DNA from: Polytrichum commune
Taxonomy: Eukaryota > Streptophyta > Polytrichopsida > Polytrichales > Polytrichaceae
Length of the DNA: 64,000 nt
Direction of reading: 5' to 3'
Assembly (NCBI GenBank): GCA_950295325.1
Contig: OX485806.1
Coordinates: 28,954,001-29,018,000 of the forward strand
The translations under genes and the position numbers were made by a program. The notes beneath the pieces are model-generated. The model made no database searches. It was not told the origin of the DNA and saw nothing but the letters and a program-made list of their open reading frames with translations. Shown here one piece after another: positions 37,351 through 49,785 of this stretch (position 1 is the first letter of the stretch; each line of letters begins with the position of its first letter).

Positions 37351-37907
37351 TCCTCGGAGCATTCAATCGTAATCACATGATGCTGGATGCTGAATTAAGC
37401 ATCAAGCGTGCTGAAGATGCGGGATGGCAATCGACTGTCCAAGGTGTGAGTCTCTGGAGTGAGCAAATCCTTTCTATTGCCCAGGACATATGCCACATGT
37501 AAAACTTCAGTAGCAGAGTAGTTGAGATTGGGGACCTCGCATCCCCACCGGTTAATAAAAGAGAGCATCGTGAGTACATCTTCATAAAATCAGAACATAT
37601 GAGGCGGCATTTAGTGGGCATCAAAAGAGAACACCTCAAATGAGGAGGTTATATGTACTTTTTGGACCTGAGTTTCTATAGATTCATAGTGTTCCCAACG
37701 TCAGGTACCTATTGGTTACCTATAAGGTGTGGGATTACATGCTAGGACTGAGCTCTCAAATTTAGACATGGTCGCACATTGTACCAGTTAATTCACCTAA
37801 GTGATAAGCTTCCCACGCAAGGAAGGGACGCCTTTGACCAAGACATCTGGTACTGTGATTGTTTCCTCGATTGTGTCGATGTTGAGATGATTTAAACGAT
37901 AGTGTCT

Positions 37908-37978
37908 GGAATCATGTTTGAGGAATTGCGTCTTTGCCTTGCCGTCTGGGAAAGACGCAATTCCCCAAACATGATTCC
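37908..37978. ncRNA. Near-perfect 28-bp hairpin, possible small-RNA precursor
   Basis: Arms 37908-37935 and 37951-37978 are reverse complements at 27 of 28 positions, with the one mismatch forming G-U in one transcript orientation. The loop is 15 nt. A 71-nt hairpin with so few mismatches could be a miRNA/siRNA precursor or a tiny foldback insertion. No expression evidence is available from sequence, and the target is unknown. Confidence 0.45.
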
Positions 37979-37979
37979 G

Positions 37980-39277
37980 GGCATTTATCCGTGTCCTTCA
38001 CAGATGACTTGTTGCCAGCGAAGGACATCGAGCTTTGGTAGTCCAATACTTGGCACCACGGTTCGCCCTATCCGTGTAAGGATTTCCTTGTTTCTATGCA
38101 AATAGCTTCATCAATTGAATGTTTACAAATGGTACTACATGAAAGGAATACAGATTTACTTCGAGCTCGCAATCTTCCACTAGAGAGAATCTTCCAATCT
38201 CACGCTCCTTGGTGGCTGACGGATGTGAAATCTCCGCTTGTTAGCTACTAAGTTACTGGAGTTCCGCCACGTGCGACAGGAAAGCTAGGGGATGGAAGGT
38301 GGCGAAAGGACAATGCTGTCATGCCGGGGACGAGAGACGTGGGTGTCAAGGGTTCAATTTAAGAGACTGAAGGAGTCGCATCCATTCCCATGCGATGCAT
38401 CTCAACCTCTTCCTTCGACCGACTTCCTCGTCATCCAACAACTCCATTTACACAGGAGCTCAATTACTTCGAGGACAAGAAAGAAGCAATAGCTGAAGTC
38501 CGCATGACTAGTTCGTGGAAACCTGAAGAAAGGTGACATTCCTATGGACTCATCGATTTGTCATCAAGACCTAATGACCCTCTCAAGTTCAGCAAGTGTT
38601 TTGTCAGCCTGTGAGGTCATGAGCTGCTGGGCTTCTTGTAGCTTCTGTCAACACGACTTCACTTGTCAAATCAAAAATTCGCTCAATGCAGCTGCCAAAA
38701 CTCCCATACAAGCATTCCATCACCAGAAACGAAGCCGGTGTCTTTGCTTCCCCAGATCAAATTACTGTGAGGGTTTAGCTTTAATAGAAACCGATCCAAA
38801 AGCAAGCGTCACGGTATTTCTCAAGTAGGTATTGAAGGGATCTCATTGTGGACCGATCGCTGTTCCTGCAAGGGAAAGCTCTCTAAAAGCTTCGACTCAA
38901 AGTGTGCAGTGTGGCAGCATTGTTGAAGTGGAAGAGCGAGTTGCAATAGTAGTATCGTCCTTCCACCAGAAACGAGGAACCTTAAGACCTCTCCTTTTTC
39001 ATTGTCTTCACCTATTGCATCAGTTCTATTTCGAGATGAAGTATAGGCATTAGGCCGAGTGCAGTGGCATCATCGCTTTGACGAAGAACAGGGTTTAAGC
39101 CACTTTGATGAAGTGGTCACTCTTTCTTTCAGATTAAACACAACAACAAAAACTCCCAGGTTGTTGTCATTAGTTAGGGAGTCTTTCAAAACATTTCCCA
39201 GAACAATGTGTGCACATCTGCACCTCCTGGTAGGGATTAGAGGGTAATGGTTCTCTGAGCTGGTAAACAAACACGCA
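37980..39277. other. Region upstream of the F-box gene, no supported gene
   Basis: Several short ORFs are present but none matches a family. A weak second stem (TGTCCTTC..GAAGGACA) lies near 37992-38026. The right end presumably carries the F-box promoter and 5' UTR. Confidence 0.45.
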
Positions 39278-41306
39278 ATGGAGGTGAAGGTAAAGACGGC
39301 GCGCAGACGGTTCCTCTCGAAACCCAATCTCTTCGAGCAGGAAGCTCCAGCATCTTGCAGTGAAGAGAGACCATCATATCAATCATCATCAACATCCATG
39401 GACCCTGATCTGTGGAGCTTCTTCCCTGCAGACTTGGTTGACAGGGTACTGGCCTGGTTACCTCTCCCAAGTTTCTTCAAATTCCGCGCTGTCTGCCGAA
39501 CATGGAACAACATGATCCACTCACGGAACTTCATTGAAATGTGCGGGCGAAACCCGCCAAGGGACTCCTGGATTCTCATTTTCGCGGACCGGGGCTACCG
39601 CGTGGTATCCGCATACATACCTAAAGAGAACAAGTGGCACAACATCCCACTCTCATTTCTCCCTTTCGACATCTCAGACGTCACAGTCGCGGGCGGGTTG
39701 CTCGTGTTTCGTCTCCACGAAGCGAATGGCGCTTCGAGCGTGTGTGTTTGCAATCCCGTGACGAGCTCGTGGCGAAAATTGCCACCAATGCTCGGAGGCT
39801 GGCGCGATGGCTTGCTTGGCCTCGTTGTCGACAAACAGTCACGCGAGTATAAAATCATTGTGCGAAGCGATTTGTCCCCTGTTTATGATCACGGTTCCGT
39901 GTTGCGCACGGAAATCTACGACTCGACGACGAACCTCTGGATCCGCACCAGCGGGCTCGAGGATGGAATCACAACTGGCCATGCATATTGCAACGGTGTG
40001 CTTTACTTCATGACCTGGGAAACGCGGAGTGGAGTTTACGGCGTCTTTGCTTACAATGTGGGGCAGGGCGCATGGAGCAAAGTGCATGTTCCCATCCCGG
40101 ATTTCATGACTTGCCCGCACGTGGTTGAATGTCAAGGCCGAATTCTGATGGTCGGGGGTTTCGGAAGGTAGAAACCTTAACCTACAACCTCAACAGTCGA
40201 GAACAGCGCCTCTTGCACATGCTCCTCCGAACCTTTTTCTTGAGTGGTTCCGGTCTGTCGCAGAGTCATGCATTACGAAGCATTAGGGTTTTCTAAATGG
40301 AGGCACTATAAGTGGAGAAAATATTAATCTCCTATTGGTTGTGGGTTCATTTAAGCACGCGATACACCACGGGGAGGAAGCGCCACTTGCAAGTGAACCT
40401 TACCCAACATGTGGATATTGGCCTGTAGAGAGTTGGGAGAATAACTCCCAAGTAGGTTAGGACCACACCACTTAGGTAATTGGGAAATCAATCCTTTGCA
40501 TTCACAAGTTTGCACTTGAGCCATGTGACCCGGGACATTATGTGAATGTCCCTTCTTCTTTTTGCCCTTTTGCTAAATATGTTGAACCATGGGAGGGGGT
40601 ATTAGTGCTAACGAGTCAACTTTTGATACAGGACCCAACAAACAGAGTTATTAAGCTAATGATAACCAATCGCATGCAATCTAACACACTTCTTGACACA
40701 AAGATGCACCTACAGGTGCACATAGGTCATGCTATTCCTCCACTTTTTCTTTTTTTTATAAAAGCCATGTGTCATATCCTTTTAATCCTATATACCCTTA
40801 ATTTCAAATGTCTGCAATCAGTCACAAAACCAAAATAGGTGCACCTACCTTACCAAGAGGTTTTACTAATAATTTATACTCTGTCCATACAAACATTTCA
40901 ATATCGGTGGTCCTTGGTCACTAGCAATGCAAGATTTGTCTTGTACAGATCATCTACCAGGGCATGAATGACACACACAAGGTTTTGTTGTTTCAGGAGA
41001 CCGCATTTTGTAACGGAGGGCATCTGTGTGTGGGAGCTTCGGCACAAAACAAAGGACTGGATAGTGGTGCAAAACATGCCTGACAGCTTGTTCAAGGAGC
41101 TCCTGAACAGCTCAAGTTTATTATCATTTAACTGTGTAAGCCATGGTGACATGATTTACTTGAGCAATCGCAAGAGCCCCCAGTTGATTGTCATCTTCAA
41201 CTATGCTCAGAATTTGTGGCAACGAGTGGATTCCTGTATAACACATAACCTCCATCCCATGTACTCGTGGTTTTCTTATTATCCAAGGCTTGATGTCTCC
41301 ATTTAG
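39278..41306 (+). CDS. F-box protein with kelch-like C-terminal domain
   Basis: Predicted substrate receptor of an SCF ubiquitin ligase. Two exons, 39278-40167 and 40997-41306, give 399 aa; the junction splits an Arg codon with donor gtagaa and acceptor tttcag. The F-box is at residues ~44-85 (FFPADLVDRVLAWLPLPSFF then FRAVCRTWNNMI). The rest resembles the F-box/kelch group of At5g15710 and LCR: repeats such as VCNPVTSSWRKLPPM, GVLYFMTWETRSGVYGVFAY, LMVGGFGR, GICVWELRHKTKDWIVV and a final PRLDVSI. The target is unknown. The region upstream of the F-box (residues 1-40) could be skipped if Met41 is the true start. Its 3' end faces that of TAF13. Confidence 0.9.
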
Positions 41307-42065
41307 CCCATCCCTAATAAGTGACTACAACCTAATTTTGTGAGTAAATCACTTTAAGCACTACATAACAGAGTAGGGCTCTTCTTGAGGATGCAAAACA
41401 TGGGAGCTCTCCAGACGTCAACATGATTGACATTGGTCACTATCTACTGGGCCCTGCCACCCATGAATCTAAAACTCCTGTGAAGACACGCTGTTCCTTT
41501 GAAGTCGACTAAACCCCCTTCGAGAACAACTCTGTGAAAGAAAGAGGCTTTCTCAACATTATTGGTACTTATGGCGAGTCAACAATAGATGCAATCAGGT
41601 CCTATTACACACACACAACTTCTTAAGGCAGCTTGCAGCAAATTATGTGACATGTAATACTGGCACCAACGACTGAAATCTGGAAGTAATCTTTGCACAG
41701 AAATATTCAGCTGTATTTGATCACCTCATATAGAATAATTATTTTGACCACTGAAGACACAGACAACACTGGGATTGGCTTAGAGGACCACTGCCTTTCT
41801 CCAAGGAGTACAACAGGCATGTGAGATATATCTGCTCCTTCATAGAAAGACTACACTGAGGAATATGTTGCCAATCTTCCAGAAAAATGTGTAGCCACAA
41901 GTTTTCATGCACAAAACAGAATAGTTCGGAGAGGCATACACAAATAGAGAAATAACAGAAGTCCTTGCTTTACAAGGATAAGGTGGATATTCTCTGATAT
42001 AAGTCAATTATGGTACATTGGTGCCGTGAATCAAAGGAAACATTTACACTATAAAATTCAGCTAA
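41307..42065. other. Convergent 3' spacer between F-box and TAF13 genes
   Basis: About 760 bp separate the two stop codons. I see no coding or repeat structure. It presumably holds both 3' UTRs. Confidence 0.55.
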
Positions 42066-43619
42066 TCAAAATTCTGTGGCCAGCTTGTCCTCATCTAGCT
42101 CAAAAGCTTTGCGAGCTCTCTTGAGTTCCTCATTCATTGCCAACAGCTCCTTTACTCTTGCAAACTTGGGAGCATCCTGCATTTCAGCACCAAATAAACC
42201 ATGAGTTGTAGAAAGTAGGGCTGGGACACAAAGGTACCAATCCCATAACCATGCAGAGGCATCCATCCCCATAGGCACATTCCTCATGGTAGGACTTAAT
42301 GAATCTCTTCCATAAGAATAACAATTGAACATCTCAGCCCAAATCATAATTCAAGACTGATACTCCTGGGTCTACACCAAGCTGAACACACTTACAACTA
42401 CACGCCTTCAAAATGTCCATCCCAAGAGATTACAATGTCCTCAGAAAAAAATGATCTAGAACTGCTTTAAGCACTACAATAACGCTATTACTCATGACAA
42501 TCCAGAAGATTATAAGGAGGAGTAAGTAGCACACCTTCCGAACGAGGAACATAATGTCCTCTGTTGTAAGCTTGCCCCTCCTTGATGCCACATCTTGCGA
42601 TTTATGAACCTGCACACAGACGGCAATGCATCCCAGGATTTTAAACATAGCACTCCCATAGAAATTCCAATGTTACAAAAAGTAGGTCCCATGCATCTGG
42701 GTTAGTCAAACGTATGCCAATTCGCAACAGGCTAGATTTCCACAACCTAATCATGCCGAAGAACACATGATCTATGTGATTCTAAGGTTTATAAGGATAC
42801 CGTATCAGTGATGTAGTCAATCAAGATGTCCTCCACCAATGATACTGTCTCCGCCATCGGCTGCAAAATTCAACCACATGTAACATTCGTTTAGTGAAAA
42901 CAACGGTATTATCCAACTATTTGCATTATTATTCAATAGGAAGAAGAGCCAAGAAGCCCTCTGCTTGCAAAGAAATTTGGAACTATTCTCAAACACCATA
43001 TCTACACAATACAACACAATTCGAGAGGTTTGCAAAACCTACATCGGGATCATCACCGAAGCCGTACATCATCAGCCGCACTGCACAACACAACACAAAA
43101 TAGAAACCCGAAAGTGAGAAACCCCATCCTTCACGTAAACCGTGATAAAGAGAGATGACTCCCATGTTGCCACGGGTGTAAATTATGGTGTTGCTTCATC
43201 TTCGAATTGGCCTACGTCCGTATGCAGTCCCCAATTCAAAGAATTAAAGGACCCCAAAGACTACTGACTCATTTCAAAAGTGAACACCTTGAACCAGTGC
43301 GGACAAGCCCAGGGTTCCCAGATGATTGGTTATAAAAACATCAGGTTCACCCACTACAATTGGATGGACCAGAGGTGGTAGGGCGCACCGGAAAGCGCGT
43401 GCTACGAAGGTCACTGCGGCCATAAACCGTGATAATTCTTCTTGGTAATTCTTGGAAGAGAAGCATTGGAGAAGGGGGAGAAAACTCACAATCTTTGCTG
43501 AAGATGCCTCGTTTCCTTTTGAGCGAGCCATCGGCCGCTTGAGGAGCGTTGGTGCTCTTAGATTTGTTATTGCCTCCTGCTCCTTCTGCGTTGTTGGTGC
43601 CTCCTGTCATCCCCGCCAT
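42066..43619 (-). CDS. TAF13: TFIID subunit 13 (TAF13)
   Basis: Histone-fold TAF of the RNA polymerase II general factor TFIID. Five minus-strand exons: 43619-43490, 43080-43043, 42860-42801, 42609-42535, 42176-42066; 137 aa. The N-terminus is a Gly/Asn/Ser-rich tail ending KRKRGIFSKD. The histone fold follows from residue ~46: MMYGFGDDPD, AETVSLVEDILIDYITD, VHKSQDVASRRGKLTTEDIM, FLVRKDAPKFARVKELL. The C-terminal helix is EELKRARKAFELDEDKL. These are standard TAF13 signatures and the length is normal. The ATG at 43619 is preceded by a short leader, and about 45 bp further upstream begins a long foldback element, so little native promoter remains nearby. Confidence 0.93.
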
Positions 43620-43663
43620 AGCCAACTGAACCCTAAATCTTCGCCAGGCTCGCGTTGTCACTT

Positions 43664-44990
43664 AAGGACCTCTGCAGTAGGAGGACGTTAAATACACCCC
43701 AACGAACTTTTCGGGGGGGAATATTTTGTAACGGGGCAGGGTTTCGAATTTTTTTCTGCACCCGACCGAAAACGGCTGCCCGCCCGCCCGATTTCAAAAA
43801 CAAAATTGTACTTGGGTTTTTGAAGGCTACTTGTCCACAAATCCCATATTGAGTGCACTTCATTTTCAAGGTCTCAAATCCAATATATATGTTCACTTTC
43901 ATTGAGTAAATAAGCAATTGACTAGATTTCATTTTCAAAATGAAACCGCTCATAAAACATGTAATTAACTTGGAAGTCAACAATATTACAAAATCCTCAT
44001 TTGCACTGAGGTTATAATTTTTATCACTTGCAATTCAAAGGGACTTTGTCATTCTAAAATGAAACTAAAATTAATGATTTTTATTTTATTTTCGAATAGT
44101 TTAATATAATATATAATATAGTTAATACCTTCTACTATCACAAAGTTTTCATATGCAATTAAACTAGTTAAGTAAGATTGATTGCAACTAAGTCTAATAT
44201 ATTTTGATTAATCCTAATTAATCCCAATTAAATCAGAATATATGCTTACCAAATTAATTAAGCCTAATTAATCATAAATTATATAACCTGGAGTTAATTC
44301 CATTTAAATCATGATTAATTCCAGTAAGTACATTTTATAATTAATTAGGGTTAATTAATTTGGTACGCATATTTTGTGATTTAATTGGGCTTAAATAGGA
44401 TTAATCAGAATATATTAGACTTAGTTGCATTCAATCCTACTTAACTAGTTTAAATGCGTATGAAAACTTTGTGATAGTAGAAGGTATTAAAAATATATTA
44501 GATATTAGATATTTTATTAGATATTTTATTCTTATTCTTATTACTTTTACTTTTACTTTTTTTTTAAAAAAAATTAATAAATTTTAGTTTCATTTTAGAA
44601 TGACAAAGTCCCTTTGAATTGTAAGTGATAAAAATTATAACCTCAGTGCTAATGAGGATTTTGTAATATTTTTGACTTCCAAGTTAATTACATGTTTTAT
44701 TGGCGGTTTCATTTTGAAAATGAAATCTAGTCAATTGCTTATTTACTCAATGGAAGTGAACATATATATATTGGATTTGAGACCTTGAAAATGAAGTGCA
44801 CTCAATATGGGATTTGTGGACAAGTAGCCTTCAAAAACCCAAGTACAATTTTATTTTTTAAATCGGGCGGGCGGCCAGCAGTTTTCGGGCGGGTGCAGAA
44901 TAAAAGTCGAAACCTTGCCCCTGACAGAATATCCCCCCCCCCGAAAAGTTCGTGGGGGGGTACTTAACGTCCTCCGTAGATAATGCCACC
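43664..44990. mobile_element. ~1.3-kb foldback (long inverted repeat) element
   Basis: Left arm about 43664-44310 and right arm about 44320-44990 are reverse complements over ~650 bp, centred near 44315. Matching landmarks include GGAGGACGTTAA near both outer ends, GCCCGCCCGCCCG / CGGGCGGGCGGC, CTACTTGTCCACAAATCCCA against its complement, and ACTATCACAAAG against CTTTGTGATAGT. Arms differ by scattered substitutions and small indels. No transposase is encoded. The outer end of the left arm sits next to the TAF13 leader. Confidence 0.88.
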
Positions 44991-44994
44991 TTAA

Positions 44995-45381
44995 ATCATT
45001 TTTATAGCCTTCATTACTTACTTCCTTTAATAATAGTTGCCCCCGCCTCTGCCCGCCCTGCCCTAGCCTCTGTCTGCCCCGCCTGCCCGAACTAGCTGCC
45101 CGCTCCGCCCTGCCCGCCCCGCCAGACAGAGTGATGAGAGACGGCGTGATGGGTCTCGTCGTCGTCATGAAAGCCCACTGCGGCAGCTTTCTCCTTCCAA
45201 GCCTTCATTTCCTCCTGCATTTCAAAATTCATCTTCCTAATCCTCTCCTCATCAATGCAGCAACATCTTTCTCCTTTCATCCTACAAGTTCCACCTGGAG
45301 AAGTATGCAAAATATGACTCCTTCACGGAGTTGTGGATTCTTCTGAAATGAGAGGTCATTTTCCTAAAGCTTTGAACTTCA
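44995..45381. other. C-rich tract and unassigned ORF
   Basis: 45040-45125 is a run of CCCGCC/CTGCCC words, unlike its surroundings. Beyond it a minus-strand ORF (to ~45310) contains EERIRKMNFEMQEEMKAW, a charged helix-like segment. I do not recognise it, and no flanking exons were found, so it is not called as a gene. Confidence 0.4.
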
Positions 45382-45601
45382 ATTGGTCAATTCTCAAACT
45401 CAACCAGTTCATCCTATGAAATTGTACAATGTGAAGGTTGTTAAGGGGGATGCCACCACCGTTGTTGATCCTTCAGATCGCCTTGCAGTAAGTCGGTCAA
45501 GTCTCAAACTCAACCAGTTCATCCTGTGAAATTGTGCAATGTGAAGGTTGTTAAGGGGGATGCCACCACCGTTGTTGATCCTTGAGATCGCCTTGCAGTA
45601 A
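45382..45601 (+). repeat. 110-bp tandem duplication
   Basis: Two copies at about 45382-45491 and 45492-45601 are nearly identical: AAACTCAACCAGTTCATCCT, AAGGTTGTTAAGGGGGATGC and GATCGCCTTGCAGTAA occur in both, with only a few substitutions. This is the youngest-looking tandem duplication in the window after the 94-bp array. Confidence 0.88.
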
Positions 45602-47917
45602 GGGGGGCGTATCCTCACACCTATGGCCAGCCCTTGGTGCAATTGATACCAAGCTCTGAGTCTATTATTGCAGTCAAGCATGCTCCTCTTAGGTTTGTAT
45701 GCATAACAGGTCTTGAAGAAGTTGACCTTGCATTATGTGAGAACCCCTCATGGTGAGGAAATCTGGTTGGAAAATCCAATTGTAAGAATCAATATGTCCT
45801 TCGCAATCAATTTTGTGTTTTTAGTTTGGGAATTGGGGTTTTTCCTCTTATTCGTCCTCTTCCTTCCTCTCCCTTCCTTCATTCTTGGACGAAATTAGTT
45901 GTAGAGGGATTACCTCGTGGGTTAGGTTCAAATCAGACTCGCCCACCTTGGAATACGTTGAAGTTCGAATCTTTGTCGGTTAGCCGATACCGAGGCTACG
46001 TACGCTATATCTTGAATGGCAATTCTTTACAAATGTACTAATTTTTGAGAACACGCAAATATAATCAATTTAGACTTGGTAAGAAATTCAATTGAGATAC
46101 CATAAACTTTGTCTGCTTAAACACTTAGACTGCCAAAAGCTAATTCCTATGTTGGATTAGAGGATGGTCTTGACCAATGTGGATACGACACCTGGCAACA
46201 TTATTTCAAAATATATTTATTTGTGTAGAACCAAACACATCTAATGGTATTAAAAGTTTTTTTATTTTACTCCTATTTTTATTTTTTTGTAAACTATTCT
46301 TTATTTGCAAACACTTTCAAGTAATCCTACATGCCAGTCATTTTACGAGTAAAGGTTAAATGTTCACAAGACCTACTGAGAAAGATGGGGAGAATTAATA
46401 TTGTAGAACCCATGGATTATGATTTTTATTCAAAACAACCGATAAATCATGGTCAAAGACTCATGACTCATAATTACTCTAAGTAAGCTTAAACTAAGAT
46501 GTACGAGCAATAATCCTATAGGACGCAGTGAAATCTATAGGCAATGAACCCTATATGGGTAGTGAACAAAATCTATGCATATACAGATTTTACTTTCTCA
46601 ATTGTCAAATTTTTATGGCAAATTTTAATTTTTTAAATTGTAAAAGAAAATTTTAGAATGAACTTGTCTAATATTGAGCCACATTTTAAATGAAAATTTA
46701 TTGTTAAAATGTAAAAGACATGCATCAAATAGTTATAGTATTGTCCTCGACCATGAGGGTTGGCAAAAATTATACTAAAATTTTGAAAAGAAAAATTATT
46801 CATTCAAGAAGATGCCAAGTATTACAAAATTGAACCAAGTTCATCCAGTAAAATTCCAAAGTATTGCATATTGTAGTATTATAGTTGGTTCATGCAAAAA
46901 AAATTCAAAAAAAATTAGATATTAACGGCCCACTCAAACGAATAAGTGAATATTTAAATTTGAAAAAAACAAATCAATGGAAAATTTGTATTTTTCTCAG
47001 CTCCAACCACATCAACGCGTCATGGGATGGTGCATGATAATGCGTTCATGGTTTGGTGCCCTGTCCATGAGGTCCACGAGGATGCTTAAGTCACGGGACA
47101 AACAACACCAAGCACTTTCCAACCCATACCCATAAAATGCCTTGTCTCCAACCTTGCCTTGTCATGGTTGGTGAGCGCGGAAGCGATGCTAGTAAGGATG
47201 AAAGAGTCCCAGAGGCTTATACATAGGGAAGGGACTTTACTGACCAAATTTGGCCATCATTTATGCAATTTTGTAGTTGCAAATTCTACTCTTCTTATTC
47301 TTTATGGGGTTGATAAGTGAGTTGCGGTAAGAAAATCTTCTGGTGTAAGATATAATTAAATCAAGAAACATGTTTTGTATCTTTGAGATGTATCTTTGAG
47401 AATAATATTAGGATATACATAAACAATCATGGCCGGTTTGCACAACATTGAATGTACCAACTGCTATTTGTCCCTTTGTGTGATAGACTTAGCATATATT
47501 GTTCACACTTTGTTATGTTGAAGGAGTCATTGAAAAGCCATAACTAGATGTTGTGGCGTTTGGAAAGAAACATTGGTTGTCATAATAATTGATAAATTAA
47601 CACCATCAAATAACTTATCACTTTCAAAGCGGTTATGACGAGGGACAGTCATTGATCACAAGAAGTTGATGTTGAAAATTTGCAACAAATAAACATCTCG
47701 AAAGCGCAAATGATTATTTCACCCATACCTCCTTACTCACAACCTAGATGAAAGATTAATGTTGCACATTTTGTAGATTTGCCAAAAGGTTGTCATTAAT
47801 ATATATCGATCCCATTTTCAACATTACAATCACTACATATTGGCAAGTCTTTATTTGAATTAATTATAATTTCATGGACTGACATGTTCTTTGCGGCTAG
47901 CTCTGATTGTGGTACAT
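45602..47917. other. AT-rich intergenic region without supported genes
   Basis: Only short ORFs. 46140-46240 repeats 21405-21520. Nothing else recognisable on either strand. Confidence 0.5.
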
Positions 47918-48177
47918 GACTCTAGCATGTTGAGGTTTTGGTAGATATGAGAGGAGAGATGCTTCAAACAAACATGTGACCACAACAACCATTAAAAATG
48001 TATATTAGTAATTTATTGTTGATATCAATCATTTCAATGTATTTCAGGCCATCTATACTGCTAACAATAATTTTTTGGGTATTGATGCAGTCGCGAGATG
48101 ACTTGATGACGATGCTTATTCCTGGACACGAAACTACTATAGTTGTCTTTACGTGGGCAACTTACTACCTTGCGCAA
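47918..48177 (+). pseudogene. CYP97-type cytochrome P450 pseudogene fragment
   Basis: Two exon scraps remain. The first (47918-47960) reads DSSMLRF then, after a one-base deletion, LVDMRGE. The second (48091-48177) has an intact acceptor (gatgcag) and donor (gtaaac) and reads [16 protein letters not shown] then [12 protein letters not shown]. This is the I-helix region of the CYP97 carotenoid hydroxylases, where the family has AGHET. The change to PGHET, the frameshift, and the lack of any heme-binding exon within reach show it is not functional. Confidence 0.82.
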
Positions 48178-49069
48178 GTAAACCAATTTCACATATGTAC
48201 TAGAATTTCTTGGGATCACATTTGAGTGTTTGAAGAGTCGTGTAGACTACAAAGAGGTTGTAGTTAACCACCACAATCAATGACAACTGTGTTTAATTCA
48301 TTCACACTACTTGTGTGCAAATCTTTAATAACAAAATAGGTTATGATTTTTCTTTGTCTTTCAGATTTATGTCCAAACGTCATTGAGAGTGAAAAACATA
48401 ATCTAAAATGAGGGTAGATTTGAAATGTCACTAATCAAGCTTTGCTTGTTGTTGTGTAGATTTCTTGAGCGGTGGTCTACCCCGGTGTCCTCTTCCACAT
48501 CCCCTTAAAGAGTTTTAATAGCAATCTCAAATTTTATAGGTATGTATTTAAAACTTGTATATAAATCATATTTCAAATTAACTTCATATCATATGAAATT
48601 ATGAATGCTTAAATTCTTTAATGTTACCTTAGAATAGGTAGAAGTTGCACCAATGGATTTAACCTCTTAGTTACAACTTCAACTTTTGAATCTAAGTTTG
48701 TTGTGTTTTATGTTGCAGATAGAGGCATCTTTCTTGCCATGGTCCGTAGTGTCGCTATATTGGTCATGTTGTTTGAAATTATGAGCAATGACACTCTAGT
48801 GAGATAGTCTTACAAAATTATATTTAAAAACATTTCCATACATGTCTCCTCATTGTCATTGTTGTTGTTTGCTCTCACCGCTACAATTTCCTCAATGTTA
48901 AACAATGGTGCTTTGATATTGTTAATCATGGCTTACTTTGAAACTATGGTTCAACTGCACATTATAGCCCACTATAGCTTCATCATTTCTTTATCATTTT
49001 ATGTTTAGTTGTAAGATTGTGTCATGATGTGAAAAACCATTCACAAATTTTAGGCCTCAAAAAATATAT

Positions 49070-49785
49070 TTTCAAGTCCACCTTCGAGTCTTTAGACTTG
49101 TCAATTTGATTTGAAATGCATGTTTGAAAGGCCTTTATAAAATAACATTTGTTGATTAGGAAACAAATGTGTAATTGGCGAGTATGAAGAGAAAATGAAT
49201 CTTAGTATGATTGTTCTTCATTCACGCTTTAAATTTTTTGCTAATATGAACACTCCAAAAATCAATTAGCCAAATCATATTTTGATGTGTAGGAAGTACC
49301 AAAACATTTATTTGTAATATTTTATGATTCAATAGAATGTTGTTCACCAAATCCTTGCATGTATTTTGAGTAGACCAATGATGTGAAGAGAATGTAAGAT
49401 GCCAACCATTGCCTTCACATGCAACATACTCATCATTCTTAGAAGGAATGGATCTTGCAGTCAAACATTGAAAAATCACTTGAAAAGACAAAATGTTGTC
49501 ATTGGCTGTTGAAGAGACAACCATAGTGATTTGATATTTGTTTTTTTTATTCCTTGTATCTTCACATACTTATTATTATTATTTTTCCACGTTCGAACTT
49601 CACCTATAGGAACAAGATGAATTCCCGTTTGGTCGGTATTGACAACTAATTCCTCTAGAATGTTGTGAATCTTCATCAAGTAGGCACATCTTTATGCCAT
49701 CTTCTTTCCTTAATCTTCATAGTCTAATGGTAGTTTCTCTATTGATGTTGTTGTAGCTCAGTAACTTCAACTCATTGCAATTTTA
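49070..49785 (-). pseudogene. DDE-superfamily transposase pseudogene
   Basis: Minus-strand reading gives ELVVNTDQTGIHLVP, RTWKNNNNKYVKIQGI, then after a frameshift near 49500 VVSSTANDNILSFQVIFQ, GWHLTFSSHHWSTQNTCKDL, MIWLIDFWSVHISKKF, and further broken stretches resembling ANYTFVS and RPFKHAFQ. DQTG..LVP and WLID.WSVH are the catalytic blocks of DDE_1 (CENP-B/pogo-like) transposases; the catalytic Asp positions are still visible. At least one frameshift and several stops make it inactive. Upstream remnants reach about 49785. Terminal repeats were not identified. Confidence 0.75.

Noticed and set aside
45092-45310. Minus-strand ORF with charged helical segment
   Set aside because: No homologue recognised, no neighbouring exons, and it runs into a C-rich repeat.
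45926-45960. GGTTCAAATC, a tRNA T-loop-like sequence
   Set aside because: The flanking bases do not form a T-stem and no acceptor or anticodon arm could be folded.
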